Below are positions 50,840-60,386 of a stretch of DNA of 64,000 nt, one piece after another; within the stretch, counting starts at the first letter, position 1; the number at the start of each line of letters is the position of its first letter. Origin of the DNA: Venenivibrio stagnispumantis (GTDB taxonomy: Bacteria > Aquificota > Aquificia > Aquificales > Hydrogenothermaceae); contig NZ_FXTX01000004.1 in the NCBI RefSeq assembly GCF_900182795.1, forward strand, positions 28,375-92,374, written 5' to 3'. The notes below the pieces were generated by a model, which saw only the letters and a program-made list of their open reading frames with translations, was not told where the DNA came from and ran no database searches. A program made the translations under genes and the position numbers.

Positions 50840-52669
50840 ATGGAAGAGAAAATGAATTACGATTTTAAAAATATAGAAGAAAGCTTATTAAAAGAATGGG
50901 AAGAGAAAAATTTATTTAAATCTGAGGAAGATAAATCAAAAGAGAAATTTTATGTTTTAGAGATGTTTCCTTATCCATCCGGAAGAATACATATGGGACA
51001 TGTGAGAAATTATGCAATCGGAGATGTGGTAAATAGATACCTTAGAATGAATGGAAAAAATACACTTCATCCGATGGGATGGGATGCTTTTGGAATGCCG
51101 GCAGAAAATGCAGCAATAAAAAGTGGAGTTCATCCTGCAAAATGGACTTATGAAAATATAGATTATATGAAAAAAGAGCTAAAAAGACTTGGATTTTCTT
51201 ATGATTGGGACAGGGAAGTAACTACCTGTAATCCGGATTATTATAAATGGAATCAATGGATTTTTTTAAAAATGTATGAAAAAGGAATAGCTTACAGAAA
51301 ATCTGCCGTAGTTAATTGGTGTCCACACGACCAAACGGTTTTGGCAAATGAGCAGGTTATAGATGGAAGATGTTGGAGATGTTCTACTCCTGTTGTTCAA
51401 AAAGAGATACCATCTTGGTTTTTAAAAATAACCGATTATGCAGAAAGATTATTGCAAGATTTAAAAAAGCTACAAGGAAAATGGCCATCTCAAGTTCTTA
51501 CAATGCAAGAAAACTGGATAGGAAAATCGGTAGGAGCAGAAATTAAATTTAAAATAGATGGGCTAAATGAATATCTTGAAATATTTACAACAAGACCGGA
51601 TACAATCTATGGTGTCACCTTTATGGCAGTAGCACCTGAACATCCGATATTATTAAAACTTATAGAAGGCACCCCACAAAAAGAAGAAGTTTTATCTTTT
51701 ATAAACAAAATAAAATCATTATCAACAAAGGATAGAAATATTGTAGAAGAAAAAGAAGGGGTATTTACCGGTAGATATGCAATAAATCCATTAACAAAAG
51801 AAAAAGTTCCGATATATGCAGCAAATTATATATTATGGGGATATGGAACCGGAGCAATAATGGCAGTCCCTGCCCATGATGAAAGGGATTTTGAATTTGC
51901 AAAAAAATATAATCTTCCAATAAAACCTGTTATAAAACCAATAAACACAGATTGGGATTTTTCAAAATCTGCTTATGAAGGTGAAGGAATATTGATAAAT
52001 TCCGGTATATTTAATAATCTTCACTCCGAAGAAGCAAAAGAAAAAATAATAGAATATCTTGAAAAAGAAAATCTCGGCAAAAAATCGGTAAATTATAGAT
52101 TAAGAGATTGGAATATATCCAGACAAAGATATTGGGGAACACCTATTCCTATTATATATTGTGATAAATGCGGTATACTGCCTGTGCCTGAAGAAGACCT
52201 GCCTGTTTTACTTCCAGAAGATGTACAGATAACCGGAGAAGGTGGCTCACCACTTGAAAAACATGAAAAATTCGTAAATACAACCTGTCCAAAATGTGGC
52301 TCTCCGGCAAAAAGAGAAACAGACACAATGGATACATTTTTTGATAGTTCTTGGTATTTCCTCAGATATTGTGATGCAAAAAATGATAAAAAACCTTTTG
52401 AAAAAGAAAAAGTAGATTACTGGATGCCGGTAGATTTATATATCGGTGGCATAGAGCATGCAGTTTTACATCTCCTCTATTCAAGATTTTTTACAAAATT
52501 TTTAAAAGATATAGGATTAATAGAAATAGATGAACCTTTTGAAAAATTATTAACACAGGGAATGGTTTTGAAAAAATGGATTTCCATAGAAAAATTACTT
52601 GAAATTTATGGCTTAGATGAAGATGTTGAGTTAGATATTTTAATTGAAAAAATAAATAATGAGAAGTGA
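50840..52669 (+). CDS. leuS: leucyl-tRNA synthetase alpha subunit (split LeuRS)
   Basis: A 609-residue N-terminal part of LeuRS: HMGH catalytic motif ([17 protein letters not shown] in part), zinc site [23 protein letters not shown]1 editing domain with [12 protein letters not shown] and [11 protein letters not shown], and ending at [11 protein letters not shown] plus about 30 residues. The KMSKS motif and anticodon domains are missing and must be in a separate beta subunit, as in Aquifex aeolicus. The break lies in the same region as in Aquifex. Starts one base after carB with AGGAG. Confidence 0.94.
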   Translation: MEEKMNYDFKNIEESLLKEWEEKNLFKSEEDKSKEKFYVLEMFPYPSGRIHMGHVRNYAIGDVVNRYLRMNGKNTLHPMGWDAFGMPAENAAIKSGVHPAKWTYENIDYMKKELKRLGFSYDWDREVTTCNPDYYKWNQWIFLKMYEKGIAYRKSAVVNWCPHDQTVLANEQVIDGRCWRCSTPVVQKEIPSWFLKITDYAERLLQDLKKLQGKWPSQVLTMQENWIGKSVGAEIKFKIDGLNEYLEIFTTRPDTIYGVTFMAVAPEHPILLKLIEGTPQKEEVLSFINKIKSLSTKDRNIVEEKEGVFTGRYAINPLTKEKVPIYAANYILWGYGTGAIMAVPAHDERDFEFAKKYNLPIKPVIKPINTDWDFSKSAYEGEGILINSGIFNNLHSEEAKEKIIEYLEKENLGKKSVNYRLRDWNISRQRYWGTPIPIIYCDKCGILPVPEEDLPVLLPEDVQITGEGGSPLEKHEKFVNTTCPKCGSPAKRETDTMDTFFDSSWYFLRYCDAKNDKKPFEKEKVDYWMPVDLYIGGIEHAVLHLLYSRFFTKFLKDIGLIEIDEPFEKLLTQGMVLKKWISIEKLLEIYGLDEDVELDILIEKINNEK

Positions 52670-52682
52670 TTACTCACTTCTC
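52661..52682. terminator. bidirectional hairpin spanning two convergent stop codons
   Basis: GAGAAGTGA (52661-52669) and TCACTTCTC (52674-52682) form a perfect 9-bp stem with loop TTAC. Both genes end with Glu-Lys-stop encoded by this one palindrome. T-rich sequence follows on the minus strand, little on the plus strand, so termination is more likely for the ZnuA-like gene. Confidence 0.6.
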
Positions 52683-53519
52683 GCCTTTCAAACCTTCGTA
52701 AACTTTATCAATATTAAATCTCATCATTGAGATATAATCTCCGGTTTCACCTTGAGAATCTAAAAATATAACTTTTGCTCCGGTTTGTTTTAACACAATA
52801 TCAGCAGTCTTAGGATTATAAAACTGCTTAGATGTAAATACTGTTTTTACATTATATTTTTTCATCAAAGATATTACATTTAGAATATGCTTAGGTGTTG
52901 GCTCCCTACCGTGTCCCATTTCTATTTCTGCTAAATATATCAATCCAAATCTATTTACAAAATAAGGAAATTCATAATGGTAAGAAACAAAATATTTATT
53001 TTTCAAATCTTTAAATTTTCCATTGCCATAATTTACAACATCATCTATATTTTTTTCAAACTCTTGATAATTTTTAAGATAAAAACCTTTATTTTGAATA
53101 TCTTTTGAAGATAGATACTGATATACATTTTTTGCAATTACTTTTGCATTTAAAGGGTCAAGCCAAACTGCCGGATGGATTTCATCTTCATGCTCATCTC
53201 TTTCTTTTAGCAAATACAATCCTTTTAAAGATATTATTTTCATTTTATTTTTTACATTTTTCTCAATTTTATCAATATTTGGCTCTCCGGCTCCTATAAA
53301 AACAAACAAATCAGCATTATATATAGCTTTCATATCAGAACTTTTATATTCATAAAGATGATAATTTACAGAAGGAGGAATAATATAATTTACTTTAACT
53401 TTTTCCTTCCCAACAGCTTTCACAATATCAGCCAAAGGCTTTATAGTAGTAACAACATTAATCTCCTTTCCAAAAGAAAAATTAAATAACAAGAATAATA
53501 AAAATAAATACCTAACCAT
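52674..53519 (-). CDS. ZnuA-like metal ABC transporter binding protein
   Basis: A 281-residue cluster A-I solute-binding protein with signal peptide (1-17). Metal ligands expected from the family: His in PPSVNYHLYEY, His in EIHPAVWLDPLNA, His in FVSYHYEFPYF, and the C-terminal Asp in FLDSQGE. The His/Glu loop KERDEHEDEIHP is a short version of the ZnuA charged loop. It would bind Zn2+ or Mn2+ in the periplasm. No permease or ATPase gene is adjacent. Confidence 0.83.
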   Translation of the reverse strand: MVRYLFLLFLLFNFSFGKEINVVTTIKPLADIVKAVGKEKVKVNYIIPPSVNYHLYEYKSSDMKAIYNADLFVFIGAGEPNIDKIEKNVKNKMKIISLKGLYLLKERDEHEDEIHPAVWLDPLNAKVIAKNVYQYLSSKDIQNKGFYLKNYQEFEKNIDDVVNYGNGKFKDLKNKYFVSYHYEFPYFVNRFGLIYLAEIEMGHGREPTPKHILNVISLMKKYNVKTVFTSKQFYNPKTADIVLKQTGAKVIFLDSQGETGDYISMMRFNIDKVYEGLKGEK

Positions 53520-53633
53520 AATTAATAACCCTCAAAAAATGATTTTTCGTTGATTATATTCTAACAAAATATATTTGTGAAAAAAAATGATTTTTGATTG
53601 ATTATCTCAGAAAATAAAGAAATTAAGAAGATA

Positions 53634-53657
53634 CCTACCTCCTTTTAAGAAGGTAGG
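53634..53657 (-). terminator. hairpin downstream of the large lipoprotein gene
   Basis: CCTACCTCCTTTTAAGAAGGTAGG contains CCTACC/GGTAGG plus further pairs, 16 bases beyond the lipoprotein stop. The following minus-strand sequence is only moderately T-rich, so this is a probable rather than certain terminator. The surrounding 150 bases (53520-53672) hold nothing else I can identify. Confidence 0.55.
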
Positions 53658-53672
53658 AAAATTGATTTATTC

Positions 53673-54824
53673 TTATTTTACATTACATGTTTGACTTTCT
53701 AAATCTTTACAACTATTAAAAGTTTTTCCATCACTTGTAATTATTCCACCATTAGAAGTAGCAGTTAATGTTAAACTATTATTTATTTTTAGCTGTCCTT
53801 CTGTAGGACAAGTATTTCCAACAGGTGTTTTTATATCTTGAAGAGTTTCAAATTTATACCATTTTTTAGTACAACTTCCATCATAAAGATATCCATTTAT
53901 TCTTGATACATCAGGTATTCCGGCAACTGAATTTCCAACCTTAGAATATATAGTTAAATTTTGTGCAGCTACATCTGCTTCTAATTGACCATTAACATAA
54001 GATACTATTCCACCATTAACTGTATAATTACCTTCTATAACATCTCCATATTCATCTTCTTTTAGATATTCTGCTTGAAAAGAAACTGTTTTAAATGTTG
54101 ATTTATATGATTTGTTTTGATATTTATCGTCATACTCGTAGTTTCCATTTAAACTAATTTTATATGTATTATTATTAATTCTGTTATATTCCCAATCAAA
54201 TCCAGTAGAGTAAGTATACTTATAATAATCACTTTCTTCAATCCAATCTTTATCTATATGAGTTTTTCCATAATACCAGCCATTATTATCATATTTATCA
54301 ACTGAAGAACCACTTCCATTATATGTCCAACCATATTCTTTACAATTATTTGCTACAAAAGTTGAAGTTATCTCATTATTTTTCCAACATGCAGCATCAT
54401 AATCATTAGATGGGTCTGTACAATTAGGATTAGTCCAAGAATATTTAAAAGTAACAGTACCACCATCTTGACAATTATAAGTTCCTTCAGATGTTCCCTG
54501 TGCTAATATTTTTCCACTTTTTGAAAGCTCTTTTAATTTTGAATAGATTAAACTTTTAATAGATTGGTTTAAAGAAAGTGGTGTAGGAACACCTCCTGCA
54601 TTATTGTTGTTATTACCTACACCAGTTAAAAGATTGCTAACAGTTTCTAAACCAGCACTTCCAGCACTTAAAGATGTTGCATTTTGAATATCACTTGAAG
54701 TGGCAGGGGTAACAGTTGGTGTAGATGCTGATGTGGTCGTTCCTCCACCTCCTCCACCACAAGAATACATAATTAATGCTGCACCTAACCCTAAACCTAA
54801 AGCTGAAACTTTTAAGTACTTCAT
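53673..54824 (-). CDS. large exported lipoprotein of unknown function
   Basis: A 383-residue protein with a lipoprotein signal (LIMYSC, Cys22), then GGGGGGTTTS linker, Asn-rich low-complexity (GVGNNNNNAGG), then a Tyr/Asn/Asp/Lys-rich domain dominated by likely beta strands (GYSTGFDWEYN-like repeats: YSTGFDWEYNRINNNTYKIS, GNYEYDDKYQ). Eight or more cysteines occur in the domain, possibly disulphides. Composition resembles outer-surface beta-barrel or beta-helix proteins. I do not recognise a family. It is monocistronic, with own promoter and terminator. Confidence 0.7.
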   Translation of the reverse strand: MKYLKVSALGLGLGAALIMYSCGGGGGGTTTSASTPTVTPATSSDIQNATSLSAGSAGLETVSNLLTGVGNNNNNAGGVPTPLSLNQSIKSLIYSKLKELSKSGKILAQGTSEGTYNCQDGGTVTFKYSWTNPNCTDPSNDYDAACWKNNEITSTFVANNCKEYGWTYNGSGSSVDKYDNNGWYYGKTHIDKDWIEESDYYKYTYSTGFDWEYNRINNNTYKISLNGNYEYDDKYQNKSYKSTFKTVSFQAEYLKEDEYGDVIEGNYTVNGGIVSYVNGQLEADVAAQNLTIYSKVGNSVAGIPDVSRINGYLYDGSCTKKWYKFETLQDIKTPVGNTCPTEGQLKINNSLTLTATSNGGIITSDGKTFNSCKDLESQTCNVK

Positions 54825-54855
54825 CTGAAACCCTCCTTTTAAAGAAATTTGGAAT

Positions 54856-54885
54856 ATTATAATGTCCTTTATTCTTTCTTGTCAA
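54856..54885 (-). promoter_or_regulatory. promoter of the large lipoprotein gene
   Basis: Minus strand: TTGACA (54885..54880), 18-base spacer, TATAAT (54861..54856), 31 bases before the ATG. Full consensus hexamers suggest high expression. Confidence 0.8.
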
Positions 54886-54944
54886 GAATTTAACTTTATA
54901 TTAAAATTCTATAGACAAAAATTTTATAAGGAGATTAACTAAAA

Positions 54945-56750
54945 ATGAGGAAGATAGTTTTTTTATTTATTTTGATTTGTTATAGTTTTTCTTATGCAAA
55001 GCCTTATAAAGATGAAGTTATAGTTTTCTTTAGAAATAAGATACAAACTCAAACAATAACCGGATTAAGCATTATAAAATCTCACAATAATATGGCAGTT
55101 GTCAAATTACCTAAAAATAAAGATATGGATACATATATAAAAGAATTAACATCAAGACAGGATGTAGTTTATGCTATTCCAAATTATATAATAACAAAAC
55201 AAATAATACCTAACGATACATATTATCCATACCAATGGTATTTAAGAAAAATAAATATGGAAAATGCATGGAATATTTCAACCGGTTCTAATAATGTATA
55301 TGTAGCGGTTCTTGATAGCGGGATAGATTATAATCATGAAGATATAAAAGATAATATATGGCTTAATACAGGAGAACTACTTGGTAAAGATGATAATCAT
55401 AATGGTATAGATGATGGCTGCGAAAATGATATAGATGACGACAATAATGGATATATAGATGATTGTTATGGATTTAATGCTGTTGCAGGTAAAGGTAGTG
55501 CTCTTGATGATGATGGGCATGGAACATTTGTTTCAGGAGAAATAGGAGCAATAGGAAATAATGCAAAAGGTGTTGCAGGAATAAACTGGAATATAAAAAT
55601 AATACCTTGTAAATTTCTTTCCTCAGATGGTTCTGGAGATTTAAATCAATTATTACAATGTCTTAACTATATAAAAACAATAAAAGAAACAAAAGGTATA
55701 GATATAGTAGCTATAAATGGAAGTTATGGCTATACAGGAAATCAATCTCAATTAAATATTGACTGCTCTAATCCTTCTTATCAAAATACAGAAAAATGTT
55801 TAATTCAATCCATAGGTGCTTTATTTTCAGTAGCTGCCGGAAACTATGGACAAAATAATGATAAAACTGTATTTTTACCATGTAATTATTCTACCGTATT
55901 GAACAATGTTATATGTGTAGGCTCTACAAACTCAAATGATGAAAAATCTTCCTTTTCAAATTATGGCACAAAAACGGTAAATATATATGCACCGGGTGGA
56001 GAAATAACTACATCATCTACCTGTGATAAAACTCAAGAAATAATAGGTTTATTAAATAATAATAAATATGGTTGTGCAGTTGGGACATCTCAAGCTGCAC
56101 CACTTGTAGCTGGATTAGCAGCATTATTAAAAGCTTCTAATCCTAATTTAACAATATCAGATATAAAAAACAGAATAATTTTAACCGGTGATAATTTGAT
56201 GAGTTTATCCGGATACGGTATAACTGCAAATAGAATAAATGCATATAATGCATTATTAAATACACCTTCTCCAAAAATAACAATAGATAAACATATAAAT
56301 CAAGATAGTTTCGGAAATTATTATTATGATTATGGCTCGGTTCAGTCAGGACAAACCTTAACATTATCATTTAATATAAAAAATAGTGGAAATGCTGTTT
56401 TAAATATAGGAAAGATATCCATCAATAACACAAAAAATTTTAGTATCATTCAAGATAACTGTTCTAATAAAAATTTAAATAGTTTTGAAGAATGTAATAT
56501 CCAAATACAAATATACCCTTGTGGTGATAATGAAGCAATAATATCTATTCCAACAAATACAAGTTATGGCAATTTAAATATAAAACTAACCGGAAACACT
56601 CAGATAAATTGCACCTCCCAAGCTCCATCTTCAAATAGCGGTGGTGGAGGTGGTGGTTGTAATTTAGGTGGCTCTGCAAACTTAGGAATATCTTTATTGA
56701 TACTTGTTATCATTATAACCGGAAGAAGATTAGTTAGAAAATTGGCTTAG
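54945..56750 (+). CDS. secreted S8 subtilisin-like protease with C-terminal sorting-type tail
   Basis: A 601-residue preproprotease: signal peptide (1-18), I9-like propeptide (~20-85), S8 catalytic domain with Asp124 (AVLDSGIDYNHED), His192 (DDDGHGTFVSGE), Asn300 (VAAGN) and Ser382 (VGTSQAAPLVAG), and an Asp/Asn-rich loop (149-174) that could bind calcium. Residues ~445-560 form a beta-rich P-like domain. The end is Gly566-571, Cys572, NLGGSANLG, a membrane helix and RRLVRK. That tripartite tail resembles JDVT/MYXO/Synergist-CTERM signals. The last 21 bases overlap the convergent CPBP gene. Shine-Dalgarno AAGGAG. Confidence 0.9.
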   Translation: MRKIVFLFILICYSFSYAKPYKDEVIVFFRNKIQTQTITGLSIIKSHNNMAVVKLPKNKDMDTYIKELTSRQDVVYAIPNYIITKQIIPNDTYYPYQWYLRKINMENAWNISTGSNNVYVAVLDSGIDYNHEDIKDNIWLNTGELLGKDDNHNGIDDGCENDIDDDNNGYIDDCYGFNAVAGKGSALDDDGHGTFVSGEIGAIGNNAKGVAGINWNIKIIPCKFLSSDGSGDLNQLLQCLNYIKTIKETKGIDIVAINGSYGYTGNQSQLNIDCSNPSYQNTEKCLIQSIGALFSVAAGNYGQNNDKTVFLPCNYSTVLNNVICVGSTNSNDEKSSFSNYGTKTVNIYAPGGEITTSSTCDKTQEIIGLLNNNKYGCAVGTSQAAPLVAGLAALLKASNPNLTISDIKNRIILTGDNLMSLSGYGITANRINAYNALLNTPSPKITIDKHINQDSFGNYYYDYGSVQSGQTLTLSFNIKNSGNAVLNIGKISINNTKNFSIIQDNCSNKNLNSFEECNIQIQIYPCGDNEAIISIPTNTSYGNLNIKLTGNTQINCTSQAPSSNSGGGGGGCNLGGSANLGISLLILVIIITGRRLVRKLA

Positions 56751-57221
56751 GAAAAACCAGTTTGAAAAAAGATGAAAAATAAAAGAAGAAATTACTGATT
56801 TTGAATAAAAATATAAATAGCCAAAAATAATAGAAGGAAATATAGTTAAACCGGAAAAAATAGAAGGATTTAATATTAAATGGGCTACCATAAAAAGAAT
56901 AGAGCTTAAAACTATTGATTTAAAAGGATTATATATTTTTAAAAGCTCATTTTGTATATATCCTCTGAAAAATATTTCTTCTGCTAATATTTGAACTACC
57001 TGATTTGTCGGAAAAACAGAAAAATTAAGGAATGGCAAGTATAATGCTGAAAGCAAAAAACTGGCTATAATACCCTTCACAGAAAAAAAACCAAATTTTT
57101 TTATATCATAAAATATAAGTGGCAAATTTAAAATAAAGAATGAAAAATAATAAAATCCATTATAAAATTTTGATAAAATTAAACTTATAACCAATAATAA
57201 ATATAAATTTAAAAAACTCAT
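56730..57221 (-). CDS. CPBP (Abi/CAAX-type) intramembrane protease
   Basis: A 163-residue membrane protein, about five to six helices, with the three CPBP motifs: Glu81-Glu82 (ILAEEIFFRGYIQ), His114 (FMVAH) and His150/Asn154 (FIFHLFSNW). CPBP glutamic proteases include the myxosortases, which process Gly-Cys-containing C-terminal tails. It is convergent with the S8 protease bearing such a tail and overlaps it by 21 bases. The partnership is an inference from motif and position; CPBP proteases also serve immunity and signalling roles. It is 1 base downstream of gspN, suggesting cotranscription with the secretion operon. Confidence 0.83.
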   Translation of the reverse strand: MSFLNLYLLLVISLILSKFYNGFYYFSFFILNLPLIFYDIKKFGFFSVKGIIASFLLSALYLPFLNFSVFPTNQVVQILAEEIFFRGYIQNELLKIYNPFKSIVLSSILFMVAHLILNPSIFSGLTIFPSIIFGYLYFYSKSVISSFIFHLFSNWFFLSQFSN

Positions 57222-57222
57222 T

Positions 57223-57891
57223 TCAAAATCTAAAATTTAATAAATCTTCCAGATTAGTTTTTATGTTCTTATTAACCGGCGTATTATATATATTTCCAAT
57301 AAAAATTCCATCAACTATAAAATTTTCTAAATCTTGCGAACTATATAACTTACCTTTAAAACTTCCGGCTATATTTTCACTACTGAGATTAAACTCTAAT
57401 ATATTATAATCTTTTTCCGGTTTTAGCTTTAAATCTATCCTTAAATTTTTTACAAAAGGATTATCTGTTTTTGATACAAAAATTTCTGCCTGTCCTTCTA
57501 AAGCCAACATTTTATCCTGTTTTTTTATTATAAAATTATTTGTACTCAAATTACCATAATATTTAGGCTTTAACTGATAATCCTCTAATTTTAAATCTTT
57601 TAATATCAAAACTGCTTCTTTTTTTAAAGGGTTTATTTTTACTTTTTGAGAGTTATTTATAAGTAGGTTTATATTCAAAAAGTAATTTCTTGCTTTGATA
57701 TCTTCAATATAGATATTATCATAACTTATTCCAACAATCTTCGTTGAAAAAATATTGCCCTCAACTGTTTTAAATCTCAAATTATTTTCTGCAAGAAATT
57801 TTATCAAAAATTCTCTTATCGGGAAATTAATTATAAAAAAGATAAGGAATGATATCAAAAATATAAAAATATATAAAACCAACCTCTTCAC
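57223..57891 (-). CDS. gspN: type II secretion GspN-like protein
   Basis: A 222-residue protein with one N-terminal membrane helix and a beta-rich periplasmic part with repeated short strands (for example VEGNIFSTKIVGISYDNIYIEDI). Position at the end of gspG-I-J-K-L-M and overall pattern (AsmA-like/GspN) support GspN, an accessory protein of unclear role. Sequence motifs are weak. Starts with GTG. Confidence 0.65.
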   Translation of the reverse strand: MKRLVLYIFIFLISFLIFFIINFPIREFLIKFLAENNLRFKTVEGNIFSTKIVGISYDNIYIEDIKARNYFLNINLLINNSQKVKINPLKKEAVLILKDLKLEDYQLKPKYYGNLSTNNFIIKKQDKMLALEGQAEIFVSKTDNPFVKNLRIDLKLKPEKDYNILEFNLSSENIAGSFKGKLYSSQDLENFIVDGIFIGNIYNTPVNKNIKTNLEDLLNFRF

Positions 57892-57893
57892 AA

Positions 57894-58364
57894 TTAAGCT
57901 CCTGCTATAACAGAAATTTTAAGATTATTATTTTGACGAATATTATCTATGGTTATTGCATAAATATTTATATTTTCCTTTTGAAGATTATTAATAAAAG
58001 TTTCTAATTCTACCGGTGTTATATTCTCAAGATTTATTTCAAAAAGCTCTTTCCCTTCATAATTTATAGGCTTAATTGAACTAACTTTAGATTTTATACC
58101 TGAAATTTGTGATATTTTATCTATATCTGAAAGATTCAATGATTTTAAATTTCCTTTTTTTGAAGAATATATACTGGCTAATTCAAGAACCTCATTATAA
58201 TTTGCTATCTCTTTTGTAATTTTTGTTTCAATTGCTTTTATCTTTTTATATTGTTCATAAATAAAAAATATTCCTATAAATAATATAAAAATTAAAACAG
58301 CTATAAATATTGTTCTCTTTTCATTTTGTTCTAAGGAATTAAAAAATATCTCCAACTTTTTCAT
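57894..58364 (-). CDS. gspM: type II secretion GspM-like protein
   Basis: A 156-residue protein with an N-terminal cytoplasmic stub, one membrane helix (FIAVLIFILFIGIFFIYE, ~20-37), a coiled coil, and a small alpha/beta domain (INLENITPVELETFINNLQKENINIYAITID). This ferredoxin-like arrangement is that of GspM/PilO, which partners GspL in the inner-membrane platform. Located directly after gspL (overlap 4 bases). Confidence 0.75.
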   Translation of the reverse strand: MKKLEIFFNSLEQNEKRTIFIAVLIFILFIGIFFIYEQYKKIKAIETKITKEIANYNEVLELASIYSSKKGNLKSLNLSDIDKISQISGIKSKVSSIKPINYEGKELFEINLENITPVELETFINNLQKENINIYAITIDNIRQNNNLKISVIAGA

Positions 58365-59479
58365 CTTTTCCCAACTATCTTAAATCTTATTCTGCCTTCC
58401 GGTTCTTTTACACTCTCTTCTATTTTAACATCGGAAAATTTATCATTTAAAATTTTTCTAAAATTTTCTACTTCTTCTATGGTATTTGCAACTGCTTTTA
58501 TACTTAGTTGATTTTGTGAAATATCAAGAAAAAGTATATCTATTGTTTTTGATTTTTTACTGCCGATAAATTCAAGTATATCTGCTATATTTTCTTTGTT
58601 TTTTGAATCTTCTTGAAATTTTGCAACCTTTCCTCTTGCCTGATTAACCGGTTCAAATGCAGGTTCATTAAAATATTTTGTATAGATTATTTTTTCTTTA
58701 TTTTTTATAAATTTTAGTTCTTTCTCTAAAAATAAAACTTTTATAAAAAGGGAAAGATTTATCATAATAAATACACCGACAAGTGACAAAGTTATTAAAG
58801 ATAGCTTTTTAAAACTAAAAAAATCTTCTTGATGCAGAAAATCTATTCCTATATCATATAAAGGTGCTATCAGATTTCCAAAAGCAATATTTAGCCTTGG
58901 GTCAGATAAAGGATTGTTTAAAACAGGATTGTTTATATCTCTTGGTATATATCCTGATACTATAATACTATTATTTTCTTTGGCAGAATTTATTGCTTCA
59001 TTTATTGACAAACTCCTAACAAATTTCGGGAAACTATTTTCTACCTTAATATAGACAGCATAATCCGGATAAAAATGTATTATATCTGCATCTTTAATAT
59101 TATTATGAGTTAAAACTCTCAATATAGCGAAGATATCACTATCTATTTTAAATATAGATTTATATTGGGTTTTTATATTTTCAACTATTTCCTTTTTTGT
59201 TATTACACAAAAGATATCATTATTTTTCTTATAAAAATCAAATGCTATATTCTCAAAATCCGGAAAATCAAATTTTAAAGATGTTTCTACTGCTTTTTTA
59301 AGTTTTATTTCATCATTAATATCCAATTTAAAATATCTAAAGGTAGTCTGATTTACCGGAATAGATACAACTACTTTTGGATTTTTGAGATTTTCCGATA
59401 TCTTTATATCCTTATTTAAAGGATTTATTTTTGCATATATTTTTTCTTCCTTTTCAAGTTGTAAAGCCAAAATCTCCAT
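58361..59479 (-). CDS. gspL: type II secretion GspL-like protein
   Basis: A 372-residue bitopic protein: residues ~1-225 resemble the actin-like cytoplasmic domain of GspL/PilM (KVVVSIPVNQTTFRYFKL, VSGYIPRD), a single helix follows (SLITLSLVGVFIMINLSLF), and the rest is a ferredoxin-like periplasmic domain (LFLDISQNQLSIKAVANTIEEVENFRKIL). GspL links the secretion ATPase GspE to the pseudopilus platform. Identified mainly from topology and order. Confidence 0.78.
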   Translation of the reverse strand: MEILALQLEKEEKIYAKINPLNKDIKISENLKNPKVVVSIPVNQTTFRYFKLDINDEIKLKKAVETSLKFDFPDFENIAFDFYKKNNDIFCVITKKEIVENIKTQYKSIFKIDSDIFAILRVLTHNNIKDADIIHFYPDYAVYIKVENSFPKFVRSLSINEAINSAKENNSIIVSGYIPRDINNPVLNNPLSDPRLNIAFGNLIAPLYDIGIDFLHQEDFFSFKKLSLITLSLVGVFIMINLSLFIKVLFLEKELKFIKNKEKIIYTKYFNEPAFEPVNQARGKVAKFQEDSKNKENIADILEFIGSKKSKTIDILFLDISQNQLSIKAVANTIEEVENFRKILNDKFSDVKIEESVKEPEGRIRFKIVGKR

Positions 59480-59480
59480 C

Positions 59481-60386
59481 TTAATAAATCTTTCTCCAGA
59501 TTATATTTATATCTTTGTTTTTTCTTTCTAAAAGAGCAGTTAAATGATATATATTATCGTTTAAATTTATCTCAATATCAACCAAAAAATTTTCACTTTT
59601 TACATCTACGATATCAAGCTGTTTTAACCGATATATTATATCTGAATTAACTCCATCTACAAGAGATAAATCATTTATATTTTTAAATGGTTTTTTTTCT
59701 CTATAAGAGATTATATTTGCTACTATTTGCTCTGTTAGAGAAGGGTCAAGAGATTGCAAAATCCATTTTGAAGCAGTATTTATATTTATTTTTCCGTTTG
59801 AGTAAGGGGAAAATAAAGTTCTAAATCCGGGAATAAATTTTCCGGAAATAATATATCCATTATATATCTCTTTTGTTACACCATCTATCAATTTCATCTC
59901 TTCTAAGCTATCTATAAAACCATTTTTTGCCGGATATTCTGTATAATTCTCCTTACCACCCTGAGATATACTATCTTTATCTATCCAATCTATTATATTA
60001 AATAATAGAGATTTATTGTATCCTATATTTTCAAACAATCTTTCAAAAACCGGAAAAACTCTTTGATTTATATTTTTTCCATCATTATTTAATAAGATAT
60101 TAGGATTTAAAAACCTTTCTTGGTCTATTATATTAATCTTTAATTTTATATTATCTATAACTAAAGGCATTTCTGTAGCCCATTTATCTTGAAGTGTATC
60201 TATATCATCACTATCAGATAACAAAAAATCTTTTACTGCATTTAAAGATGCATCAGATATTAGATATAGCTGTTCTTTATTTTTGTAATCATTTACATAC
60301 GATTGAAAAATATATATATCATCCGTAATTGATGTTAGTAGAAATGTTAAAGTAGTTATAATAGATATAACAAATATAATTATCAT
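59481..60386 (-). CDS. gspK: type II secretion pseudopilin GspK
   Basis: A 301-residue protein with a hydrophobic N-terminus but without the usual Gly-Phe-Thr-Leu-Leu-Glu, as GspK permits. The GspK domain is clear: FLNPNILLNNDG, FNIIDWIDKDS, FSPYSNGKININTASKWILQSL, YREKKPFKNINDLSLV (helix-hairpin-helix). It caps the pseudopilus with GspI and GspJ. Overlaps gspJ by 4 bases. Confidence 0.85.
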   Translation of the reverse strand: MIIIFVISIITTLTFLLTSITDDIYIFQSYVNDYKNKEQLYLISDASLNAVKDFLLSDSDDIDTLQDKWATEMPLVIDNIKLKINIIDQERFLNPNILLNNDGKNINQRVFPVFERLFENIGYNKSLLFNIIDWIDKDSISQGGKENYTEYPAKNGFIDSLEEMKLIDGVTKEIYNGYIISGKFIPGFRTLFSPYSNGKININTASKWILQSLDPSLTEQIVANIISYREKKPFKNINDLSLVDGVNSDIIYRLKQLDIVDVKSENFLVDIEINLNDNIYHLTALLERKNKDINIIWRKIY

